Part shown: one piece after another, positions 53,101-64,000 of the stretch
Layout of the letters: every line of letters starts with the position of its first letter
Position numbering within the stretch: position 1 is the stretch's first letter
Assembly (NCBI RefSeq): GCF_050948215.1
Contig: NW_027488913.1
Location: 1-64,000 of the forward strand
Direction: 5' to 3'
DNA length: 64,000 nucleotides
Source of the DNA: Halictus rubicundus
Lineage: Eukaryota > Arthropoda > Insecta > Hymenoptera > Halictidae
The notes under the pieces: generated by a model
Databases searched by the model: none
Seen by the model: the letters and a program-made list of their open reading frames with translations, nothing else
Told to the model about the DNA's origin: nothing
Position numbers and translations under genes: made by a program

Positions 53101-56100
53101 AGGATAGAATAGAGGATAGGATAGAGGATAGGATAGGATAGAGGATAGGATAGACGATAGGATAGGATGGAGGATAGGATAGGACAGAGGATAGGATAGG
53201 ATAGAGGATAGGATAGGGGATTGGATAGGATAGAGGATCGGATAGAGGATAGGATAGGATAGAGGATAGAATAGGATAGAGGATAGGATAGGATAGAGGA
53301 TAGGATATAATAGAGGATAGGATAGGAAAGAGGAGAGGATAGAGGATTGGGTAGGATAGAGGATAGGATAGGATAGAGGATAGGATAGAGGATAGGATAG
53401 AGGATAGGATAGGATAGAGGATAGGATAGAATAGAGGATACGATAGGATAAAGGATAGGATAGGATAGAGGATAGGATAGGATAGAGGATACGATATTAT
53501 GGGCTATATGGCAGGATGGAGGACAGGATAGGATAGAGGAAAGGATAGGAAAGTGGATAGGGTAGGATGGATAATAGGATAGAGGATAGGATAGGATAGA
53601 GGATAGGATAGGATAGAGGATAGGATAGGATAGAGGAAAGGATAGGATAGAGGATAGGATAGGTAATTGGATAGGATAGAGGATAGGATAAGGTAGAGGA
53701 TAGTATAGGATAGAGGATATGTTAGGATAAAGGATAGGATAGGATAGAGGGTAGAGGATAGAGGATAGGATAGGATAGAGGATGGGGTAGGATAGAGGAT
53801 AGGATAGGATAGAGGATAGGATAGGATAGAGGATAGGATAGGATAGAGGATAGCATAGGATAGAGGATAGGATAGGATAGAGAATAGGATAGGATAGAGG
53901 CTAGGATAGAGGATAGGATAGAGGATAGGATAGAGGATAGGATAGGATAGAGGATAGGATAGAAGATAGGAGAGAGGATAGAATAGAGGATAGGATAGAG
54001 GATTGTGTAGGATGGAGGATAGGATTGGATAGAGGATTGTATAGGATAGAGGATAGGATACAGGATAGGATAGAGGATAGGAATGGATAGATGATAGGAT
54101 AGGATAGAGGATAGGATAGGTTAGAGGATAGTATAGGATAGAGAATAGGATAGGATAGGATAGAGGATACGATAGGACGGACGATACGACAGGATAGAGG
54201 ATAGGATAGGATAGAGGATTGAATAGGATTGAGGATAGGATAGGATAGAGGATAGGATAGAGGATTTGATAGAGTATTGGATAGGATTGAGGATATTATA
54301 GGATATAGGATAGGATAGAATAGAGGATATTATACGTTTGAGGATGGGATAGGAAAGAGGATACGATAGGATATAGGATAGGATAGGATAGAGGATAGGA
54401 TAGGATAGAGGATACGATAGGACAGACGATACGACAGGATAGAGGATAGGATAGGATAGGGGATAGGATAGGATTGAGGATAGGATAGGATAGGGGATAG
54501 GATAGAGGATAGGATAGAGGATTGGATAAGATAGTGGATATTATAGGATAGACGATAGGATAGGATAGAGGATGGGATAGGATAGAGGATACGATAGTAT
54601 AGAGGATAGGATAGGATAGAGGATAGGATAGGATAGAGGATACGATAGGATAGAGGATTGTATAGGATAGAGGATTGGATAGGATTGAGGATAGGATAGG
54701 ATAGGGGATAGGATAGAGGATAGGATACAGGATAGGATAGAGGATAGGAATGGATAGATGATAGGATAGGATAGAGGATAGGATAGGTTAGAGGATAGTA
54801 TAGGATAGAGAATAGGATAGGATACGATAGAGGATACGATAGGACGGACGATACGACAGGATAGAGGATATGATAGGATAGGGGATAGGATAGGATTGAG
54901 GATAGGATAGGATAGAGGATAGGATAGAGGATTTGATAGAGTATTGGATAGGATTGAGGATATTATAGGATATAGGATAGGATAGAATAGAGGATATTAT
55001 ACGTTTGAGGATGGGATAGGAAAGAGGATACGATAGGATAGAGGATAGGATAGGATAGAGGATAGAATAGGATAGAGGATAGGATAGGATAGAGGATAGG
55101 ATAGAGGATTGGATAGGATATTGGATATTATAGGATAGACGATAGGGTAGAGGATAGGATAGAGGAAAGGATAGAGGATAGGATAGAGGATTGGATAGGA
55201 TATTGGATATTGTAGGATAGACGATAGGATAGAGGATAGGATAGATGATAGGATAGAGGATAGAATAGGATAGAGGATAGGATAGAGGATTGGATAGGAT
55301 ATTGGATATTATAGGATAGACGATAGGATAGAGGATAAGATAGAGGATAGGATAGGTTAGAGGATAGTATAGGATAGAGAATACGACAGGATAGAGGATA
55401 TGATAGGATAGGGGATAGGATAGGATTGAGGATAGTATAGGATAGAGAATACGACAGGATAGAGGATAGGATAGGATAGGTGATAGGATAGGATTGAGGA
55501 TAGGATAGGATAGAGGATAGGATAGAGGATTGGATAGGATAGAGGAAATTGTTTGATAGACGATTGGATAGGATAGAGGATGGGATAGGATAGAGGATAC
55601 GATAGTATAGAGGATAGGATAGGATAGAGGATAGGATAGGATAGAGGATACGATAGGATGGAGGATAGGATAGGATAGAGGATTGTATAGGATAGAGGAT
55701 AGGATAGGATTGAGGATGGGATAGGATAGGGGATATGATAGATGATAGGATAGAGGATAGGATACAGGATAGGATAGAGGATAGGAATGGATAGATGATA
55801 GGATAGGATAGAGGATAGGATAGGTTAGAGGATAGTATAGGATAGAGAATAGGATAGGATTGGATAGAGGATACGATAGCACGGACGATACGACAGGATA
55901 GAGGATAGGATAGGATAGGGGATAGGATAGGATTGAGGATAGGATAGGATAGAGGATAGGATAGAGGATAGGATAGGATAGAGGATAGGATAGACGATAG
56001 GATAGGATGGAGGATAGGATAGGACAGAGGATAGGATAGGATAGAGGATAGGATAGGGGATTGGATAGGATAGAGGATCGGATAGAGGATAGGATAGGAT

Positions 56101-57400
56101 AGAGGATAGGATAGGATAGAGGATAGGATAGGATAGAGGATAGGATAGGATAGAGGATAGGATATAATAGAGGATAGGATAGGAAAGAGGAGCGGATAGA
56201 GGATTGGGTAGGATAGAGGATAGGATAGGATAGAGGATAGGATAGAGGATAGGATAGAGGATAGGATAGGATAGAGGATAGGATAGAATAGAGGATACGA
56301 TGGGATAAAGGATAGGATAGGATAGAGGATAGGATATGATAGAGGATACGATATTATGGGCTATATGGCAGGATGGAGGACAGGATAGGATAGAGGAAAG
56401 GATAGGAAAGTGGATAGGATAGGATGGATAATAGGATAGAGGATAGGACAGAGGATTGGATAGGATAGAGGATAGGATAGGATAGAGGATAGGATAGGAT
56501 AGAGGATAGGATAGGATAGAGGATAGGATAGGATAGAGGATAGGATAGGATAGAGGAAAGGATAGGATAGAGGATAGGATAGGTAATTGGACAGGATAGA
56601 GGATAGGATAAGGTAGAGGATAGTATAGGATAGAGGATATGTTAGGATAAAGGATAGGATAGGATAGAGGGTAGAGGATAGAGGATAGGATAGGATAGAG
56701 GATGGGGTAGGATAGAGGATAGGATAGGATAGAGGATAGGATAGGATAGAGGATAGGATAGGATAGAGGATAGGATAGGATAGAGGAAAGGATAGGATAG
56801 AGGATAGGATAGGTAATTGGATAGGATAGAGAATAGGATAGGATAGAGAATAGGATAGGATAGAGGATAGGATAGGATTGAGGATAGGATAGGATTGAGG
56901 ATAGGATAGGATAGAGGATAGGATAGGATAGAGGATAGGATAGAGGATAGGATAGATGATAGAGGATAGGATAGGATACAGGAAGGGATAGGATTGAGTA
57001 TAGGATTGGATAGAGGATAGGACAGGATAGATGATAGGATAGGATAGAGGATAGGATAGAAGATAGGATAGAGAATAGGATAGGATAGAGAATAGGAACG
57101 GATGGATGATATTATAGGATAGAGGATAGGATATGATAGAGTATACGATATTATAGAGGATAGGATAGGATAGAGGATAGAATAGGTGATTGGATAGGAT
57201 AGTGGATAGGATAGGTTCGAGGAATGGATAGGATAGAGAATAGGATAGGATAGATGATAGGATAGAGGAAAGGATAGGATAGAGGAAAGGTTAGAGGATA
57301 GGATAGGATAGGGGATACGACAGATGATAGGATAGGATTGAGAATAGGATAGGATAGAGGATAGGATAGGATAGAGGATACGATAGAGTATTGGATAGAG
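53101..57400. repeat. Right-arm satellite with GGGCTATATGGC marker
   Basis: The non-satellite-like string ATTATGGGCTATATGGC occurs twice, with GGGCTATATGGC at 53501 and 56358, offset 2857. The surrounding sequence is duplicated too, including GTAATTGG units (about 53660, 56580, 56810). From about 55.9 kb onward the array is more regular, with long runs of near-perfect 17-mers and few GGATATTATA variants. Confidence 0.75.
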
Positions 57401-58288
57401 GATAGGATAGGATAGAGAATAGGATAGGATAGAGGATAGGATAGGATAGAGGATACGATTGGATAGAGGATAGAATAGAGGATAGGATAGGATTGAGGAT
57501 CGGATAGAGGATATGATAGGATAGAGGATAGGATAGGATAGAGGATTGGATAAGGTAGAGGATAGTATAGGATAGAGGATAGGATAGGATAGAGGATATA
57601 ATAGGATTGAGGAAATGATAGGATAGAGGATAGGATAGGATCGAGGATAGGATAGGATAGAGGATAGGATAGGATAGAGGATAGGATATGATAGAGGATA
57701 GGATAGGATAGAAAATAGGATAGGACAGAGGGTAGGATAGGATAGAGGATGGGCTAGGATACAGGATACGATAGGATAAAGGATAGGATAAAGGATAGGA
57801 TAGGATAGGATAGAGGATAGGATAGGATAGAGGATAGGATAGACGACAGGATAGGATAGAGGATAGGATAGACGATAGGATAGAATAGAGGATAGGATAG
57901 GATAGAGGATAGGATAGGATAGGATAGAGGATAGGATACTATAGAGGATAGGATAGGATAGAGGATAGGATAGGATAGAGGCTAGGATAGGATAGAGGAT
58001 AGGATAGGATATAGGATAGGATAGGATAGAGGATAGGATATGATAGAGGATAGGATAGGATAGAGGAAAGGATAGGACAGAGGGTAGGATAGGATAGAGG
58101 ATGGGCTAGGATACAGGATACGATAGGATAAAGGATAGGATAAAGGATAGGATAGGATAGGATAGGATAGAGGATAGGATAGGATAGAGGATAGGATAGG
58201 ATAGAGGATAGGATAGGATAGAGGATAGGATAGGATAGAGGATAGGATAGGATAGAGGATAGGATAGGATATACGATAGGATAGGATA

Positions 58289-58475
58289 GAGGATAGGATA
58301 GGATAGAGGATAGGATAGGATAGAGGATAGGATAGGATAGAGGATAGGATAGGATAGAGGATAGGATAGGATAGAGGATAGGATAGGATAGAGGATAGGA
58401 TAGGATAGAGGATAGGATAGGATAGAGGATAGGATAGGATAGAGGATAGGATAGGATAGAGGATAGGATAGGATA
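58289..58475. repeat. Perfect run of 11 17-bp core units
   Basis: Eleven consecutive copies of GAGGATAGGATAGGATA with no mismatch seen. This is one of the clearest views of the 17-bp core unit in the window. Confidence 0.85.
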
Positions 58476-61400
58476 GAGGATAGGATAGACGACAGGATAG
58501 GATAGAGGATAGGATAGGATAGAGGATAGGATAGGGGATTTGATAGGATAGAGGATAGGATAGAATAGAGGATAGGATAGGATAGAGGATTGGATAGAGG
58601 ATAGGATAGGATAGAGGATATTATAGGATAGAGGATATGATAGGATAGAGGATAGGATAGGATAGAAGATAGGATAGGATAGAGGATAGGATAGGATAGG
58701 ATAGATGATATTATAGTATAGAGGATAGGATAGGGTTGAGGATAGGATAGGATAGAGGATAGGATAGAGGATAGGATAGGATAGAGGATAGGATAGGATA
58801 GGATAGAGGATAGGATAGGATAGAGGATTGGATAGGATACAGGAAAGGATAGGATTGATGATAGATGATAGGATAGGATAGAGGATAGGATAGACGATAG
58901 GATAGACGATAGGATAGGATAGAGGATATTATAGGATAGAGGATAGGATAGAGGACAGGATAGAGGATAGGATAGGATAGAGGACAGGATAGGATAGAGG
59001 ATAGGATAGGATAGAGGATTGGATAGGATACAGGAAAGGATAGGATTGAGGATAGATGATAGGATATGATAGAGGATAGGATAGGATAGAGGATAGGATA
59101 GACGATAGGATAGGATAGAGGATAGGATAGGATAGAGGATAGAATAGGATAGAGGATAGGATAGCATAGAGGATAGGATAGGATAGAGGGTAGGATAGGA
59201 TAGAGGATAGGATAGGATAGAGGATAGGATAGGATAGAGGATAGGATAGGATAGAGGATAGGATAGGATAGAGGATTTGATAGGATAGAGGATAGGATAG
59301 GGGATTTGATAGGATAGAGGATAGGATAGGATAGAGGATAGGAGAGGACAGAGGATAGGATAGGGGATTTGATAGGATAGAGGATAGGATAGGATAGAAG
59401 ATGGGATAGGATAGAGGATAGGATAGGATAGAGGATAGGATAGGATAGAGGATAGGATAGGATAGAGGATAGGATAGACGACAGGATAGGATAGAGGATA
59501 GGATAGACGATAGGATAGAATAGAGGATAGGATAGGATAGAGGATAGGATAGAGGATAGGATAGGATAGAGGATAGGATAGGATAGAGGATAGGATAGGA
59601 TAGACGATAGGATAGACGATAGGATAGAATAGAGGATAGGATACGATAGAGGATAGGATAGGATAGAGAATAGGATACGATAGAGGATAGGATATGATAG
59701 GGGATAGGATAGGATAGAGGATAGGATAGGGGATTTGATAGGATAGAGGATAGGATAGGAAAGAGGATAGGATAGACGATAGGATAGGATAGAGGATAGG
59801 ATAGGATAGAGGATATGATAGGATAGAGGATAGGATAGGATAGAGGATAGGATAGGATAGAGGATAGGATAGGATAGAGGATAGGATAGGATAGGATAGA
59901 GGATAGGATACTATAGAGGATAGGATAGGATAGAGGATAGGATAGGATAGAGGCTAGGATAGGATAGAGGATAGGATAGGATAGAGGATAGAGGATAGGA
60001 TAGAGTATAGGATAGGATAGAGGATAGGATAGGATAGGATAGAGGATAGGATAGGATAGAGGATTGGATAGGATACAGGAAAGGATAGGTTTGATGATAG
60101 ATGATAGGATAGGATAGAGAATAGGATAGGATAGAGGATAGGACAGAGGATTGGCTAGGATAGATGATATTATAGTATAGAGGATAGGATAGGGTTGAGG
60201 ATAGGATAGGATAGAGGATAGGATAGGGGATTGGATAGGATAGAGAACAGGATACGATAGGGGATAGGATAGGATAGAGGATAGGATAGGATAGAGGATT
60301 GGATAGGGGATTTGATAGGATAGAGGATAGGATAGAGGACAGGATAGGATAGAGGATAGGATAGGATAGAGGATTGGATAGGATACGGGAAATCATAGGA
60401 TTGAGGATAGGATAGAGGATAGGATAGGATAGAGGATAGGATAGGATAGAGGATAGGATAGGATAGAGGATAGGATAGAGGATAGGATAGGATAGAGGAT
60501 AGGATAGGATAGATGATGGGATAGGATAGAGGATAGGATAGGATAGAGGATAGGATAGGATAGGATAGAGGATAGCATAGGATAGAGGATTGGATAGGAT
60601 ACAAGAAATGATAGGATTGATGATAGATGATAGGATAGGATAGAGGACAGGATAGGATAGAGGATAGGATAGGATAGAGGATTGGATAGGATACAGGAAA
60701 GGATAGGATTGAGGATAGATGATAGGATATGATAGAGGATAGGATAGGATAGAGGATAGGATAGACGATAGGATAGGATAGAGGATAGGATAGGATAGAG
60801 GATAGAATAGGATAGAGGATAGGATAGGATAGATGATAGGATAGGATAGAGGGTAGGATAGGATAGAGGATAGGATAGGATAGAGGATAGGATAGGATAG
60901 AGGATAGGATAGGATAGAGGAAAGGATAGGATAGAGGATAGGATAGGATAGAGGATAGGATAGGATACGATAGAGGATAGCATAGGATAGAGGATTGGAT
61001 AGGATACAAGAAATGATAGGATTGATGATAGATGATAGGATAGGATAGAGGATTGGATAGGATACAGGATAGGATAGGATAGAGGATAGGATAGGATAGA
61101 GGATAGGATAGAGGATAGGATAGAGGATAGGATAGGATAGAGAATAGGATAGGATAGAGGATAGGATAGGATAGAGGATACGATTGGATAGAGGATAGAA
61201 TAGAGGATAGGATAGGATAGAGGATCGGATAGAGGATATGATAGGATAGAGGATAGGATAGGATAGAGGATTGGATAAGGTAGAGGATAGTATAGGATAG
61301 AGGATAGGATAGGATAGAGGATATAATAGGATTGAGGAAATGATAGGATAGAGGATAGGATAGGATCGAGGATAGGATAGGATAGAGGATAGGATAGGAT

Positions 61401-62013
61401 AGAGGATAGGATATGATAGAGGATAGGATAGGATAGAAAATAGGATAGGACAGAGGGTAGGATAGGATAGAGGATGGGCTAGGATACAGGATACGATAGG
61501 ATAAAGGATAGGATAAAGGATAGGATAGGATAGGATAGAGGATAGGATAGGATAGAGGATAGGATAGACGACAGGATAGGATAGAGGATAGGATAGACGA
61601 TAGGATAGAATAGAGGATAGGATAGGATAGAGGATAGGATAGGATAGGATAGAGGATAGGATACTATAGAGGATAGGATAGGATAGAGGATAGGATAGGA
61701 TAGAGGCTAGGATAGGATAGAGGATAGGATAGGATATAGGATAGGATAGGATAGAGGATAGGATATGATAGAGGATAGGATAGGATAGAGGAAAGGATAG
61801 GACAGAGGGTAGGATAGGATAGAGGATGGGCTAGGATACAGGATACGATAGGATAAAGGATAGGATAAAGGATAGGATAGGATAGGATAGGATAGAGGAT
61901 AGGATAGGATAGAGGATAGGATAGGATAGAGGATAGGATAGGATAGAGGATAGGATAGGATAGAGGATAGGATAGAATAGAGGATAGGATAGGATATACG
62001 ATAGGATAGGATA

Positions 62014-62200
62014 GAGGATAGGATAGGATAGAGGATAGGATAGGATAGAGGATAGGATAGGATAGAGGATAGGATAGGATAGAGGATAGGATAGGATAGA
62101 GGATAGGATAGGATAGAGGATAGGATAGGATAGAGGATAGGATAGGATAGAGGATAGGATAGGATAGAGGATAGGATAGGATAGAGGATAGGATAGGATA
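62014..62200. repeat. Perfect 17-bp core run, second copy
   Basis: The same run as 58289-58475, displaced by 3725 bp as part of the large tandem duplication. Its perfect state in both copies suggests recent duplication or ongoing homogenisation. Confidence 0.8.
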
Positions 62201-64000
62201 GAGGATAGGATAGACGACAGGATAGGATAGAGGATAGGATAGGATAGAGGATAGGATAGGGGATCTGATAGGATAGAGGATAGGATAGAATAGAGGATAG
62301 GATAGGATAGAGGATTGGATAGAGGATAGGATAGGATAGAGGATATTATAGGATAGAGGATATGATAGGATAGAGGATAGGATAGGATAGAAGATAGGAT
62401 AGGATAGAGGATAGGATAGGATAGGATAGATGATATTATAGTATAGAGGATAGGATAGGGTTGAGGATAGGATAGGATAGAGGATAGGATAGAGGATAGG
62501 ATAGGATAGAGGATAGGATAGGATAGGATAGAGGATAGGATAGGCTAGAGGACAGGATAGGATAGAGGATAGGATAGGATAGAGGATTGGATAGGATACA
62601 GGAAAGGATAGGATTGAGGATAGATGATAGGATATGATAGAGGATAGGATAGGATAGAGGATAGGATAGACGATAGGATAGGATAGAGGATAGGATAGGA
62701 TAGAGGATAGAATAGGATAGAGGATAGGATAGCATAGAGGATAGGATAGGATAGAGGGTAGGATAGGATAGAGGATAGGATAGGATAGAGGATAGGATAG
62801 GATAGAGGATAGGATAGGATAGAGGATAGGATAGGATAGAGGATTTGATAGGATAGAGGATAGGATAGGGGATTTGATAGGATAGAGGATAGGATAGGAT
62901 AGAGGATAGGAGAGGACAGAGGATAGGATAGGGGATTTGATAGGATAGAGGATAGGATAGGATAGAAGATGGGATAGGATAGAGGATAGGATAGGATAGA
63001 GGATAGGATAGGATAGAGGATAGGATAGGATAGAGGATAGGATAGACGACAGGATAGGATAGAGGATAGGATAGACGATAGGATAGAATAGAGGATAGGA
63101 TAGGATAGAGGATAGGATAGAGGATAGGATAGGATACAGGATAGGATAGGATAGAGGATAGGATAGGATAGACGATAGGATAGACGATAGGATAGAATAG
63201 AGGATAGGATACGATAGAGGATAGGATAGGATAGAGAATAGGATACGATAGAGGATAGGATATGATAGGGGATAGGATAGGATAGAGGATAGGATAGGGG
63301 ATTTGATAGGATAGAGGATAGGATAGGAAAGAGGATAGGATAGACGATAGGATAGGATAGAGGATAGGATAGGATAGAGGATATGATAGGATAGAGGATA
63401 GGATAGGATAGAGGATAGGATAGGATAGAGGATAGGATAGGATAGAGGATAGGATAGGATAGGATAGAGGATAGGATACTATAGAGGATAGGATAGGATA
63501 GAGGATAGGATAGGATAGAGGCTAGGATAGGATAGAGGATAGGATAGGATAGAGGATAGAGGATAGGATAGAGTATAGGATAGGATAGAGGATAGGATAG
63601 GATAGGATAGAGGATAGGATAGGATAGAGGATTGGATAGGATACAGGAAAGGATAGGTTTGATGATAGATGATAGGATAGGATAGAGAATAGGATAGGAT
63701 AGAGGATAGGACAGAGGATTGGCTAGGATAGATGATATTATAGTATAGAGGATAGGATAGGGTTGAGGATAGGATAGGATAGAGGATAGGATAGGGGATT
63801 GGATAGGATAGAGAACAGGATACGATAGGGGATAGGATAGGATAGAGGATAGGATAGGATAGAGGATTGGATAGGGGATTTGATAGGATAGAGGATAGGA
63901 TAGAGGACAGGATAGGATAGAGGATAGGATAGGATAGAGGATTGGATAGGATACGGGAAATCATAGGATTGAGGATAGGATAGAGGATAGGATAGGATAG

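Larger units (their letters stand above)
39641..64000. repeat. Right arm of GGATA-based satellite array
   Basis: Uninterrupted GGATA satellite on the + strand, continuing off the right end of the window. It has the same pentamer and the same 12/17-bp units as the left arm, but largely different long-range variant order. The AGAATACGCC and TATCGGAAACG markers of the left arm were not seen here. The longest minus-strand open stretch of the window (39995-41806, 603 codons) lies here and is a composition effect. Confidence 0.97.
57401..64000. repeat. Tandem 3725-bp satellite unit, second copy cut by window end
   Basis: 57401-60435 recurs from about 61126 to the end. The offset is 3725 for most of the first half (57456 with 61181; 58289 with 62014; 58534 with 62259; 58735 with 62460) and 3568 in the second (59911-60396 with 63479-63964, identical 161-codon stretches). 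So about 157 bp was lost in copy 2, near 62.55 kb. The duplication reaches the last base of the window. Confidence 0.85.

Noticed and set aside
1..64000. True telomere made by telomerase
   Set aside because: The unit alternates between 12 and 17 bp with kilobase-scale duplications and many point variants, unlike uniform telomerase repeats. Only single GGTTA/TTAGG matches occur.

Overview
This window is almost entirely non-coding eukaryotic satellite DNA. About 61 kb of the 64 kb is one tandem array, always in the same orientation, built from the pentamer GGATA on the + strand. Two or three GGATA pentamers followed by GA make interleaved 12-bp and 17-bp units. The + strand is rich in G and A and nearly free of C. 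I found no protein-coding gene, tRNA, rRNA, CRISPR array or operon. A repeat-only window carrying an LTR-like insertion and a poly(A)-tailed insertion points to an animal, plausibly an insect. Two hints favour an insect: the pentamer is one base from the insect telomere pentamer GGTTA/TTAGG, and the unique islands are CpG-containing with TTCGGG-type runs. The sequence does not prove the lineage.

Layout. 1-34162: left satellite arm. It is made of long higher-order copies: 1-7795 matches 25888-31895, a 2908-bp offset links 10.5-12.0 kb to 13.4-14.9 kb, a 1997/2014-bp offset spans 15.4-19.5 kb, and units of 3784 and 4311 bp follow from 19 to 27.5 kb. 34163-35327: a 1165-bp unique island with TG...CA ends and imperfect terminal inverted octamers, flanked by AGGA on both sides; I read it as a solo LTR. 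35328-37942: middle satellite segment. 37943-39640: a 1698-bp unique island ending in 16 A residues and flanked by an exact 14-bp direct repeat; I read it as a poly(A) retroposon inserted by target-primed reverse transcription, family unknown, with no convincing ORF. 39641-64000: right satellite arm with offsets of 3243, 3973, about 2.9 kb and 3725 bp, six copies of a small fold-back motif, and perfect 17-bp runs near 58.3 and 62.0 kb.

The many long minus-strand open frames (up to 603 codons) are a by-product of the repeat. The 17-bp unit has no stop codon in any minus-strand frame, so all three frames encode the same 17-residue peptide period. I do not annotate them as genes. No genes work together here; the history readable in the window is satellite growth by 17-bp slippage and kilobase-scale duplication, plus two retroelement insertions whose empty sites both rebuild ordinary satellite.
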